From Runella slithyformis DSM 19594 (GTDB lineage: Bacteria; Bacteroidota; Bacteroidia; Cytophagales; Spirosomataceae), in the NCBI RefSeq assembly GCF_000218895.1, contig NC_015703.1, positions 3,609,001 through 3,673,000 on the forward strand: a stretch of DNA of 64,000 nucleotides, read 5' to 3'. The position numbers and the translations under genes are program-made. The notes beneath the pieces are model-generated. The model ran no database searches. It was not told the DNA's origin and saw only the letters and a program-made list of their open reading frames with translations. Of this stretch, positions 28,312-36,925 are shown piece by piece (within the stretch, counting starts at the first letter, position 1; each line of letters opens with the position of its first letter).

Positions 28312-29484
28312 ATGAAACGTTTTAAAATACCGGCACTTGCCTTTTTGCCGCTGTTTGCAGGCATCATGACCTGTCAGGCCCAAAAAGGAAGAGAGGTGAG
28401 GTTTACCAAACAAACCCTGACCAAAATGTTCTTTTCGGAAGGCGTGGCCGTGGGCGATGTCAATCGCGACGGCAAAAAAGACGTGATGGCGGGCGCTTTT
28501 TGGTTTCAGGCACCCAACTGGGAACGTCACGAAATCGCCAAAGGGGATACCTTTACCGTTAATGGCGGCTACAGTAATTCCTTCCTGAATTTCAGCATGG
28601 ACGTTAATCAGGACGGGTGGATTGATTTGATACGGGTCGACTATCCGGGCATTCCGGTCGTGTGGCACGAGAATCCGCAAAATAAACCGGGACATTGGAA
28701 GGTCCACACGATCAGTAAATCACTGGGCAATGAATCTCCCTATTTTGGTGATATAGACGGCGACGGTCGCGCGGATATTGTGGGCAATGATTCAGAATCC
28801 AAGCAGATCATCTGGCTGAAATCTCCCACCAAAAAAGGTGATACGCAATGGCAGAAAACCGTAATCGCGGAAGGGGATATTCCCGGTACGCACCGATTTA
28901 CGCACGGGTTGGGCTTGGTCGACATGAACGACGACGGCCGCTTGGATGTGTTGATCAAAGAGGGTTGGTGGGAAGCCCCCGCCGATCGCAAACAGCCTAA
29001 TTGGGTGTTTCATAAAGCCAACCTGGGCGAAGATTGCTCACAAATGTACCTGATGGATGTCAATCAGGATGGACTGAAAGATGTCATCACGGCGTCGGCG
29101 CACAGCTACGGCATGTGGTGGCACGAGCAGGGGAAAGACGGACAAGGTAATCCCACTTGGACAAAACACGATATTTACAAAGCATTTTCGCAAACGCACG
29201 GCGTGAGTTTGATTGACGTCAACGGTGATGGTCAAAAGGATTTGGTCACGGGGAAACGCTATTTTGCGCACAACGGTCATGATCCCGGTGAGTTTGAGCC
29301 GGCCGTGCTGTACTGGTTTGAATTCAAACCCGGCCCCACCCCTACCTGGACGCCGCACGAAATAGACAATAACTCCGGCGTAGGCCTGCATGTGGTGACG
29401 GAAGATATGAACAACGACAAACTGCCTGACATTGTAGTGGCCAATAAAAAGGGAGTATACGTGTTTTTGCAGCAGAAAAAGTAA
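28312..29484 (+). CDS. Secreted FG-GAP/VCBS repeat protein
   Basis: A 390-residue exported protein. The signal peptide is residues 1-23 (LAFLPLFAGIMTCQAQ), with a Cys-containing end that could be lipidated but is not a clear lipobox. The rest is a seven-bladed beta-propeller in which each blade ends with a calcium-binding D-x-D-x-D-G loop: DVNRDGKKD, DVNQDGWID, DIDGDGRAD, DMNDDGRLD, DVNQDGLKD, DVNGDGQKD and DMNNDKLPD. Such propellers bind proteins or carbohydrates on the outside of the cell and have no catalytic residues of their own. Its place just upstream of the lut genes may be coincidental, since 78 bases separate them. Confidence 0.88.
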   Translation: MKRFKIPALAFLPLFAGIMTCQAQKGREVRFTKQTLTKMFFSEGVAVGDVNRDGKKDVMAGAFWFQAPNWERHEIAKGDTFTVNGGYSNSFLNFSMDVNQDGWIDLIRVDYPGIPVVWHENPQNKPGHWKVHTISKSLGNESPYFGDIDGDGRADIVGNDSESKQIIWLKSPTKKGDTQWQKTVIAEGDIPGTHRFTHGLGLVDMNDDGRLDVLIKEGWWEAPADRKQPNWVFHKANLGEDCSQMYLMDVNQDGLKDVITASAHSYGMWWHEQGKDGQGNPTWTKHDIYKAFSQTHGVSLIDVNGDGQKDLVTGKRYFAHNGHDPGEFEPAVLYWFEFKPGPTPTWTPHEIDNNSGVGLHVVTEDMNNDKLPDIVVANKKGVYVFLQQKK

Positions 29485-29562
29485 CGGTTGAGCGCTTATT
29501 AATTTTCTTTAACAGGTGTCCACAGGACAGCATTTTAGTGGGGAATAACGTAAGTTTGTGCT

Positions 29563-30297
29563 ATGAAAGTCGGCTTATTTATTCCCTGCTACGTAGACCA
29601 GTTTTACCCGCAAGTGGGTATTGCTGCGCTTCAATTATTGGAAAGGTTTGGGTGTGAGGTTTCCTATCCTGCTAAACAAACCTGCTGCGGTCAGCCCATG
29701 GCCAATTCAGGCTACGAACACCTGACGCACGATTGTAATCGACTGTTTATCAGTAATTTTTCAGGATTTGACTACATCGTTTCTCCGTCGGGAAGTTGTG
29801 TGCTCCACATCAAAGACCACCTGCATGATGACAAACGCGAGGACGAAGCCACGCACGTGCGGACGCACATCTATGAACTCACGGAGTTTTTGACGGACAT
29901 CCTGAAGGTCGAACATCTGACCGCTCATTTTCCACATCGTGTAGGAGTACACCAGAGTTGTCACGGACAGCGCGGGCTTCATGTAGCGCAGATGTCAGAA
30001 CTGGTGGCACCGCCCTTTTCCAAACCCGAAAAACTATTGAACATGGTTACCGGTTTAGAGTTAGTAAAGCTCGACCGGTTGGATGAATGCTGCGGATTTG
30101 GCGGTACATTTTGCGTAGCCGAAGAGGCCGTTTCGGTGCGGATGGGCATCGACCGCGTCGATGACCACGTCAAAAACGGCACGGAAGTCCTGACAGGAGG
30201 CGATATGTCGTGCCTGATGCACCTGGACGGCATCATTCGCCGCCGCCAATTGCCCATCAAAGTGATGCACATTGCTGAAATTTTGAACGCTAGGTGA
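29563..30297 (+). CDS. lutA: Lactate utilisation protein A (Fe-S oxidoreductase)
   Basis: A 244-residue CCG-domain protein, the first subunit of the LutABC complex that oxidises L-lactate to pyruvate in the cytoplasm. Two cysteine-rich CCG motifs are clear: PAKQTCCGQPMANSG near residue 40 and DECCGFGGTFCV near residue 175. Other Cys residues are in SGSCVLH and HQSCHGQRGL. These ligands hold an unusual Fe-S cluster of the heterodisulfide reductase type. Length and order match LutA/YkgE. The gene is followed by lutB (140 bases) and then lutC, as usual. Confidence 0.94.
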   Translation: MKVGLFIPCYVDQFYPQVGIAALQLLERFGCEVSYPAKQTCCGQPMANSGYEHLTHDCNRLFISNFSGFDYIVSPSGSCVLHIKDHLHDDKREDEATHVRTHIYELTEFLTDILKVEHLTAHFPHRVGVHQSCHGQRGLHVAQMSELVAPPFSKPEKLLNMVTGLELVKLDRLDECCGFGGTFCVAEEAVSVRMGIDRVDDHVKNGTEVLTGGDMSCLMHLDGIIRRRQLPIKVMHIAEILNAR

Positions 30298-30437
30298 GCT
30301 GTTGTGGATTTTTAATCCGCAACTGATCTGAAACGAATTTATCATTCGTACCTGTAATGATGTGAAATAGGATTCTCAAATCCGAAAAGGTAATGTACTA
30401 TTCGGGTTGTGAGCAACCCGTAACACCTGAACAATCA

Positions 30438-31802
30438 ATGAACCATTCCGACGCTGCCGAAAAATTCAATAAAGATTTTGACCGCACCACCTGGCACGAC
30501 GAAACGCTCTGGTGGGTACGCCAAAAACGCGACCGCGCGGCTTTCGCCATTCCCGAATGGGAAGCCCTGCGCGAAACTGCTTCTCAAATCAAACACAATG
30601 TTTTATCTAATTTGGACACGTACCTGGTTGAATTTGAGAAAAATGCGCAAAAAAACGGCATCACCGTTCACTGGGCGGCGGATGCGCACGAACATAATGA
30701 GATCGTTCTTTCGATTCTCAAAAGTCAGGGCGTGACGCAGCTTGTGAAAAGCAAATCTATGCTGACCGAGGAGTGTCACCTGAATCCGTATTTAGAAGAA
30801 AATGGGGTGGAAGTGGTGGATACTGACTTGGGAGAGCGTATTGTGCAGTTGGCCGGTGAAGTGCCCAGTCATATTGTGTTGCCCTGTATTCATTGGAAAA
30901 AAGAAGAGATCGGTGTATTGTTTCATGAGCATCTGGGAACCCCCGAAGGCTGTGCCGATCCTATTTTATTGACGCACGCCGCCCGCGAAAACCTCCGCGA
31001 AAAATTTCTGACGCGCCGTGTCGCGATTACGGGCGTCAATTTTGCCGTGGCCGAAACGGGTGAGTTTGTCGTGTGTACCAACGAAGGAAATGCTGATATG
31101 GGCGTGCATTTGGCAGATGTACACATTGCCTGCATGGGCATCGAAAAGATCATTCCCCAACGCCAACACCTGGGTGTTTTCCTTCGCCTGCTGGCACGCT
31201 CGGCAACGGGCCAACCCATCACTACCTATTCGAGCCACTTTGTCAGGCCGCGCAAAGGACAGCAAATGCACATTGTTTTGGTAGACAACGGCCGCTCGGT
31301 GCAGTTGGGCCGTGAGCAGTTTCGCAATTCGCTCAAATGTATTCGTTGCGGTGCATGCATGAATACGTGCCCCGTGTATCGTCGCAGCGGAGGCCATAGC
31401 TACCACAACGCCGTGGCCGGTCCGATCGGGTCAATTCTGGCCCCCAACCTGGACATGACCCAAAATGCCGATCTGCCCTTTGCCAGTACCCTGTGCGGAA
31501 GTTGCTCCAACGTATGCCCCGTAAAGATCAACATCCATGAGCAATTGTATGAATGGCGGCAGGTATTGACAAAAAGCGGGCATTCACCCACGGCCAAAAC
31601 CCTCAGCATGAAGGCGATGTCGGCCGTGTTGTCTCATCCGGCTGTGTATCGTTTATCGGGAAAGATCGGTCGTTTCACGCTGGCGAATGCGCCGTTTGTG
31701 GTGAATAATTCCTTCAATCCGTGGTTCAAACAACGCGAAATGCCCGAGCCGCCCAAAGAATCGTTTGGGGAATGGTACAAAAAGAACAGGAGTGAGAAGT
31801 GA
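30438..31802 (+). CDS. lutB: Lactate utilisation protein B (iron-sulfur protein)
   Basis: The 454-residue ferredoxin-containing subunit of LutABC. From the ATG at 30438 it reads MNHSDAAEKFNKDFDR; an in-frame ATG 45 bases upstream adds an unrelated stretch. The N-terminal two thirds form a LUD domain (HWAADAHEHNEIVLSILKSQ, SKSMLTEECHLNPYLE). The C-terminal third has two 4Fe-4S sites, CIRCGACMNTCPVYRR and CGSCSNVCPVKINIHEQ, and passes electrons between the LutA cluster and an acceptor. The stop codon (TGA at 31800-31802) lies inside the left arm of a repeat element that separates lutB from lutC. Confidence 0.94.
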   Translation: MNHSDAAEKFNKDFDRTTWHDETLWWVRQKRDRAAFAIPEWEALRETASQIKHNVLSNLDTYLVEFEKNAQKNGITVHWAADAHEHNEIVLSILKSQGVTQLVKSKSMLTEECHLNPYLEENGVEVVDTDLGERIVQLAGEVPSHIVLPCIHWKKEEIGVLFHEHLGTPEGCADPILLTHAARENLREKFLTRRVAITGVNFAVAETGEFVVCTNEGNADMGVHLADVHIACMGIEKIIPQRQHLGVFLRLLARSATGQPITTYSSHFVRPRKGQQMHIVLVDNGRSVQLGREQFRNSLKCIRCGACMNTCPVYRRSGGHSYHNAVAGPIGSILAPNLDMTQNADLPFASTLCGSCSNVCPVKINIHEQLYEWRQVLTKSGHSPTAKTLSMKAMSAVLSHPAVYRLSGKIGRFTLANAPFVVNNSFNPWFKQREMPEPPKESFGEWYKKNRSEK

Positions 31803-31889
31803 TGGTGTAGGGGCAAGCCTTGCGTTTGCCCTGCAAGGCAGAAAAAAACAAATATTTGCCCGGCAAGGCAGAAAAGAACAAACCATCAC
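31799..31889. repeat. Short mobile-like repeat element between lutB and lutC
   Basis: A 91-base element bounded by 8-base inverted ends, GTGATGGT at 31799-31806 and ACCATCAC at 31882-31889. Inside, 31807-31831 is a copy of the window's palindromic core (GTAGGGGCAAGCC then TTGCGTTTGCCC), with two differences from the copies at 50.8 and 63.2 kb. Two near-identical sub-repeats of GCAAGGCAGAAAA type follow. It carries no gene and overlaps the lutB stop codon. Confidence 0.6.
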
Positions 31890-31952
31890 CTAAAGCTTTC
31901 TGCTGTTTCAACTGTATTTAGATGCCTTCGGCATGACAAAAAAACTATTAAA

Positions 31953-32531
31953 ATGAGTCGTGAAAAAATATTGGCGGCGGTAGCCAAAAATAAACCCGCC
32001 CTGACCCCTTTACCCGAAATTCAAAACTTCGGCAATCCTTACACAGACCTGGCTGAGCAGTTCAAATCTGTATTGACCACAATAGGCGGTGAAGTAGTGA
32101 ACGTGAACGATTGGGAGGAAATCAAAACCTATCTGCAAACCCATTTTGCGGGCAGGCGTATTGTGACGAATGTGCCCGCTTTGGTGAATGTAGCGCAGGA
32201 AAGTTGGATCAACTCTGACCCACATGCTCTGGAAGATGTGGGGCTGGCCATTTTGGAAGGGCTATTTGGCGTGGCCGAAAACGGCTCCGTATGGGTAACG
32301 GAAACCGAAATGGGCCAACGTGTCACGCCGTTCATTGCCGAGACCTTGGCATTGGTGGTTAAAAAAACGGGACTTCTTCCCAAAATGCACGATGCCTATG
32401 TCCGTATCGGGCAGGAGCCCTATGGATTTGGGGCGTTCATTGCGGGGCCTTCCAAAACGGCCGATATTGAACAATCCTTGGTATTGGGTGCCCACGGCCC
32501 TAAATCTATGTTGGCGTTTTTAATGGATTAA
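31953..32531 (+). CDS. lutC: Lactate utilisation protein C
   Basis: A 192-residue LUD-domain protein, the third member of the LutABC lactate oxidation set. The start MSREKILAAVAKNKPALTPL is typical. The LUD core has VPALVNVAQESWINSDPHAL, LAILEGLFGVAENGSVWVTE and GPSKTADIEQSLVLGAHGPK, the last being the strongly conserved C-terminal signature. Cofactor binding by this subunit is not established. It is separated from lutB by 150 bases holding a repeat element, so it may depend on read-through past that element. A strong terminator follows. Confidence 0.94.
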   Translation: MSREKILAAVAKNKPALTPLPEIQNFGNPYTDLAEQFKSVLTTIGGEVVNVNDWEEIKTYLQTHFAGRRIVTNVPALVNVAQESWINSDPHALEDVGLAILEGLFGVAENGSVWVTETEMGQRVTPFIAETLALVVKKTGLLPKMHDAYVRIGQEPYGFGAFIAGPSKTADIEQSLVLGAHGPKSMLAFLMD

Positions 32532-32555
32532 ACAAAACCACATAAAGGTATCGTT

Positions 32556-32592
32556 GGCGGAAAGAGATTCTATTTCTTTCCGCCTTTTTGTT
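32556..32592 (+). terminator. Rho-independent terminator of the lut operon
   Basis: A perfect 10-bp stem, GGCGGAAAGA at 32556-32565 and TCTTTCCGCC at 32575-32584, followed by TTTTTGTTT, begins 25 bases after the lutC stop. Confidence 0.88.
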
Positions 32593-32648
32593 TATATCCC
32601 GTTATTTATCTTTTAGTTTGTAAATCTAAACTCTGCCTCCTCCTCAAT

Positions 32649-34070
32649 ATGCGTTTTCTCAAAACCCTCCTGAAAGTCCTCGGCGGTCTGTTGCTGCTGA
32701 TCGTTGTTCTATTGGCATGTATGCTGACGACCGTCGACGATACGCCCTACCAAGAAATGGCCTACTACAAAAAATGGAAGAAATCAGTTGGCAATTTACA
32801 GTTTGCACCGGGCGGCGTTCCGCTTGACAGTACGACACAATTTAAGGATACCAATCACCAATTGCGCGGCGAACAGTCATCAATCACTAATCACAATTCA
32901 CTGAATGTCGGCTGGGCCAAAGTGAATTTTACCCCAAAATCACCCATGCCTACGGCCGGATACGGTGTGAGAAGAGGAGCTTTGTATGCTTCCGTTCATG
33001 ATTCCATTTACGTGCGGGCGGTGGTCATTGAAAACGGTACCGCCAAAGCGGCTATCGTAGCTGCCGATCTGTTGATCATTCCCCCGGCCGTAACGGAGCA
33101 ATTGAAAACGAAATTAAAAGCCACGGGCATTCCGTTTGAGCAGGTGTATCTGGGTGCAACCCACTCCCACAACAGTATGGGCGGGTGGAGTGAAGGTATT
33201 GTGGGAAAGTTGTTCGGCGGAGAATTTAATGAGAAGAATGTAACGTGGATTGCTGATGCCATCGTGAAAGCAGTACAATTGGCGCAAAAAAATGTTCAGC
33301 CGGCCTCCATTGGCTATCATGAATTGGCCGATACCGCACGGGTGAGAAACCGCGCCTTTGAGGATGGAACCATCGACCCCTATCTGCGTACGATACAGTT
33401 CATACGTCAGGATGGCCAAAAAGCTCTTTTGTGCTCTTACGCGGCTCATTCCACTATTACAAGTTCGGATAACATTGTCCTGTCGCGCGATTATCCGGGT
33501 GTTTTGGTGGATTCGCTGGAAAAAGGAGAGGCCAACTTTGCTCTGTTCATGTCGGGTGCGGTGGGAAGCATGGGGCCTAAAATTGAGGGCGAGACCGACC
33601 TGATCCAAGTGACTGCCGAAGCGGATAGTTTGGAATCAGACGTGCAGAAGCAATTGACCTTGATTCAGACGTATCAGCATCCGGCGTTTCGAATGGTAAC
33701 GCTGCCGCTGCCCCTGCGCCATCCGGTGCCGAGAGTTACGACCGGGTTGAGTATGCGTCCGTGGGTATTTCGGTGGGCTTTTGGCGACTACCCCAACTAC
33801 GTCAAAGCCCTGCGTATCGGAAACGTACTGATGATCGGTTTTCCCTGCGATTTTTCGGGGGAGCTGGTGGCGGAAATGAGCGCTTACGCCGAAAAGAAAG
33901 GGTTAAAATTGATGGTGACGAGCTTCAACGGAGGCTATATCGGCTACGTAACCCCTGATAAATATTACAGCAAAGATTCCTACGAAACTTTAACCATGAA
34001 CTGGTTCGGACCTTTTAACGGCGCTTACTTTCAGGAAATCGCCCGTGATTTGATCGATAAGATGTCGTAA
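32649..34070 (+). CDS. Neutral/alkaline ceramidase-like membrane-anchored protein
   Basis: A 473-residue protein with an N-terminal membrane anchor (VLGGLLLLIVVLLACMLTTV, about residues 11-30) and a periplasmic or surface domain of the neutral/alkaline non-lysosomal ceramidase N-terminal family. Family segments include VGWAKVNFTPKSPMPTAGYG, KAAIVAADLLIIPP and VYLGATHSHNSMGGW. The last holds the zinc-binding His pair of the family. CSYAAHSTITSSDN and FMSGAVGSMGP also fit. Neutral ceramidases cleave the amide bond of ceramides; a lipid substrate here is plausible because Cytophagales make sphingolipids, but the specificity is unproven. The protein is shorter than full ceramidases and lacks their C-terminal Ig-like domain. 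Confidence 0.85.
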   Translation: MRFLKTLLKVLGGLLLLIVVLLACMLTTVDDTPYQEMAYYKKWKKSVGNLQFAPGGVPLDSTTQFKDTNHQLRGEQSSITNHNSLNVGWAKVNFTPKSPMPTAGYGVRRGALYASVHDSIYVRAVVIENGTAKAAIVAADLLIIPPAVTEQLKTKLKATGIPFEQVYLGATHSHNSMGGWSEGIVGKLFGGEFNEKNVTWIADAIVKAVQLAQKNVQPASIGYHELADTARVRNRAFEDGTIDPYLRTIQFIRQDGQKALLCSYAAHSTITSSDNIVLSRDYPGVLVDSLEKGEANFALFMSGAVGSMGPKIEGETDLIQVTAEADSLESDVQKQLTLIQTYQHPAFRMVTLPLPLRHPVPRVTTGLSMRPWVFRWAFGDYPNYVKALRIGNVLMIGFPCDFSGELVAEMSAYAEKKGLKLMVTSFNGGYIGYVTPDKYYSKDSYETLTMNWFGPFNGAYFQEIARDLIDKMS

Positions 34071-34113
34071 GGCGGGGAATAAAAACCCTGATTTTCTGAT
34101 CGTTTATTCTCTA

Positions 34114-34207
34114 TATCTTTGCGGGTTTTCTGTGCCCGGGTGTCCGTGCTGTATCTCCCCTTTTCGAAAAAAGAATATCGCCCCCTTCAACAAAAGGAGG
34201 TGTTTTT
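34114..34207 (+). ncRNA. Candidate small RNA or leader transcript
   Basis: TATCTTTG at 34114-34121 matches the Bacteroidota -7 box TAnnTTTG. About 60 bases further on, CCCCCTT at 34181-34187 can pair with AAGGAGG at 34194-34200, with T-rich sequence behind it. This would bound a transcript of about 80 bases. No -33 TTG is seen and no known RNA family was recognised, so this is a weak candidate. Confidence 0.25.
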
Positions 34208-34208
34208 A

Positions 34209-34250
34209 ATGAATTTCTATTTCGTACCTGAGTTGTTAGATTTTGTATAA
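34209..34250 (+). CDS. Possible 13-residue leader peptide with a strong Shine-Dalgarno site
   Basis: AAGGAGGT at 34194-34201 is fully complementary to the 16S anti-Shine-Dalgarno sequence. It sits seven bases before an ATG that opens MNFYFVPELLDFV and a stop. Strong Shine-Dalgarno sites are rare in Bacteroidota, so the spacing stands out. The same bases could instead be the right arm of a hairpin. No downstream gene is close enough to be an obvious target. Confidence 0.22.
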   Translation: MNFYFVPELLDFV

Positions 34251-35217
34251 TTGCTTGTTTATCAATAGATATGCAGAGGCTTCATACTTCATGCCAATTG
34301 CCGCCCGGGCACTCCCGATGATACACTTGCATTTAAAAAAAATGACCTGATTATATCAGTGATACTCCATTTATTTGCATTCTCAATCACAGGCCTATAC
34401 TTAACAGAAGTTCATAAATAGGCTTGTGAATGAGATAAGTCATTGCCCTATCGGTTTTACATTTCCGGCAAAGCTGCCAAGATGTCAAAAATTTGGTAAT
34501 TATCTATTTGAAGCCTTTGCATCTCTGCGACTTTGCGTGCATAATTTTCTGAATATGTGCTGTTCATTTAGGTAAATAAAGGGAAATAAGTTGTTTTTTA
34601 TCCGAATAAGGTATTTCCCTTAATAAATAGAGATAAGGTGTTTTGAAAATAAAGGCTATTTTGCTTGAGGTGATAGGGATAGATTTGGCTTTTTTTTTAC
34701 TGAACTATATTAATATAATACTGTACTGAAATAAAGAATCCATAATTATATCAGAGGCGAGTGATTACATAGTTTGTTAAATTTTGGCAGAATTTATGTT
34801 GCTTATATAAGCATTGACGGATGCTTATCAATACGTTCGGAAATTCTTATTGGATTAAATGTTTTGTTGACGCAGGTTGATTCTGAATGCATTTGTCATA
34901 TTGTCGTTTATTTTCTTCTCAACGCATTCAGCTTCTTCTACTGCCATTCTTCCGGAGTAATCTGCCAGACTAATTCGGATAATGCTGTAAATAAGCAGAT
35001 TGTTTTGTAAAAATAATCACAAGCGTGAAGTTTTGGGTTGATATTCGGAGTGTGTATGAGGTCTTTTCGGCTTGATCTAAGAGGGCTTTTTCTGACGCTT
35101 CCCAAGGGTATAATGTTAAAAAAAATGAAGCGGAAGTATAAAAATACGTCCGCATCTTTGCACACGATTATCAGGCATTTCTATTCTTTACTCCATGTTG
35201 TACGCGTAAACTAAACC

Positions 35218-35307
35218 CATAAGACAAAATTTCAAATTATCTCTGTCTTATGATTCACAAACACCTACAGTTGTCATAATCGTTTGTGATGATTTTAGGT
35301 GTTTGTG
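35218..35307. repeat. Two consecutive hairpins upstream of the broken AraC gene
   Basis: CATAAGACA at 35218-35226 pairs with TGTCTTATG at 35244-35252. CACAAACACCTA at 35256-35267 pairs with TAGGTGTTTGTG at 35296-35307. Both stems are perfect (9 and 12 bp) and only three bases apart. They could be operators or transcript-end structures; neither has a T-run. Confidence 0.5.
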
Positions 35308-35438
35308 TTGGTTACTGAAATTAATATGGATTGTGTCTGAGTCTATTTTTATGCAGATTGCCCGTCTGTTGGAATGGCTGCAATAAGTTATGTAAAAAAT
35401 ATACAAAATATTCAGGGACCTTCTGTTGAATAGATTAT

Positions 35439-36271
35439 ATGATTATTTTAGATCACCTTTGTTCTGTTGGTTCTTCGCGTGAAATTGAGGAAGGTATTTA
35501 TGCAGAATGTATTATAAATTTTAATAAATACACACATGATTCATGTAAATTTGATGGCTTTTATGTTTGGGAGTTGTCTCGTTTTGTAAAGGTAAGTAAA
35601 GAGGATAATCTTCCTGAAATTCAAAAGAAGTGTATTTCTTCCGGTGGAGAAAAAATGCAGTTTTCCTTGCTTTCCAAATCAATTCCTGTTAATATAATAA
35701 AGATATCCATTTCAAATGAATGGTGTCAATCCAAGGGTATTAATGATATCATTCAAACAAGTAAGTTTTTTTGTCTCCCAATAAATCATTGAGCTTGTTT
35801 TCGAATTTTTTAGATGATAATTTGCTGTCTTTGTTTGAAAAATGGAAAACATACGAAATAGTAAACAGCGCAGACTTTGTGAGCAGTATTAAGAGATACA
35901 TTGAAATATATTGTAATGAATTGAAGAAAATCAGGAATCCGGATACCAATTCAGCCATTATTGATTTTATAATAAAAAATTTTGTATATGAATTTGATAG
36001 CCCCCATCTTCGAATAGAAGAAATTTGTGAGCTTTTGAATGTTACTGAAAGTAAATTTAAGCACTTGTTCTATAAAGAGATTGGAGTTTCATTTTACCAA
36101 TACTGCCGGGAGAAGCGCATGCAGCAGGCTTCTGAATGGCTAATGTCAGGGGAATTAAATGTGAAAAATATTTCTGCTAAGTTTGGCTACGGCCATCCTA
36201 AAACATTTATCAGTGAGTTCAAGAGCTATTTTGGGAGGTCACCCATGCAATATGTTAAATACTACCGGTAA
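35439..36271 (+). pseudogene. AraC-family regulator broken by a frameshift at poly-T
   Basis: Two overlapping frames together make one AraC-type protein. The first (35439-35792, 117 residues) is an N-terminal sensory part aligned with the intact paralogue at 36926 (GFYVWELSRFVKV against GFCLWESSKVACF). It ends in SKFFCLPINH and a stop. The second, in another frame from 35771 to 36271, holds the rest and the paired helix-turn-helix domain (ICELLNVTESKFKHLFYKEI, ISAKFGYGHPKTFISEFKSY). The break falls in a run of seven T at 35766-35772; eight T would restore a continuous protein of about 277 residues. This may be a pseudogene, a phase-variable gene or a sequencing error. The DNA-binding half could still be made from a start at 35771. 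Confidence 0.75.
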
Positions 36272-36925
36272 TGCAAATGGGCCAAATAATCGTCAATACC
36301 CTTACTACATCATGATATCGAAATGTTGTCATTTCAGAAGAGCATGATGTGCTTCTCTTTCGGCATCCGTTAAGTTGTACCTGTTTCTACAATGTGCCGA
36401 CCGGCTTTACCCCGTCTTATGGTTGGATCGGTATAATTCTTCTGTTCTGCATTTGCCGTGTCTGTTTGAAACTCGTGAGCCCGTATCCCGGATCTCTTTC
36501 AGTGGAGATGATCGGTTTCGGCGGTCTGATTACAACAAGCTCTCCAACAGGCAAACCGACCCACTTACGTACATTTATAGTCAAAGCAGTGCCTTATTAT
36601 TTTGGCATTTAAAACTGCGTACTCCTGAACTTGACTTATATCCGCATTTTGCGGTACTCAACTGATAGTCATTTTTATGACCTGTAAAGTACGATATCTG
36701 GCTGTTTTGTAAAAACTCCCTTAAAGATAGGGGTTGCTTTTAAAAATAATGACGTATTTTTTACAATTTACCTTCATAGCTTTGTAGAGACTGAAAAATA
36801 CTTTTTCTATATGATATTTACTTATAGCTGTTTATTCAGGCAGTATATAGTAGAGTTAAAGTGTTGTTCTGTTACACTTTTCCCGGTCCACTACTGATTT
36901 TTATTTAAAAAAATAACTATTGAAT
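36272..36925. other. AT-rich spacer between AraC paralogues with a -7 promoter box
   Basis: These 654 bases hold no recognised gene; two overlapping frames at 36349-36665 have no family features. TAGCTTTG at 36777-36784 fits the Bacteroidota -7 box and could serve the intact AraC gene with a leader of about 135 bases, but no TTG lies at the -33 position. Confidence 0.4.

Larger units (their letters stand above)
34071..35438. other. Long AT-rich intergenic region
   Basis: About 1.37 kb without a convincing protein gene. Longer frames on either strand (for example near 34774-35010 and 34938-35165) have no family resemblance. It contains a possible small RNA unit near 34114-34207, a tiny frame with a perfect Shine-Dalgarno site at 34209, and two inverted repeats at 35218-35252 and 35256-35307, each listed separately. 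Base composition is clearly more AT-rich than the lut region to the left. It forms the left edge of the regulator island. Confidence 0.5.

Noticed and set aside
29551-29558. TAAGTTTG just before lutA as a -7 promoter box.
   Set aside because: It lies only a few bases from the ATG, with no TTG at -33; transcription would begin at or after the start codon.
34114-34207. Known small RNAs such as 6S, SRP or tmRNA.
   Set aside because: The stretch is too short and lacks their conserved loops; only a generic candidate call is justified.
34774-35165. Overlapping frames of 60-78 codons on both strands in the AT-rich spacer.
   Set aside because: Composition is non-coding in appearance and no family resemblance was seen.
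36349-36665. Two overlapping frames of 87 and 96 codons between the AraC genes.
   Set aside because: Neither has a recognisable domain, a good start context or continuity with neighbours.
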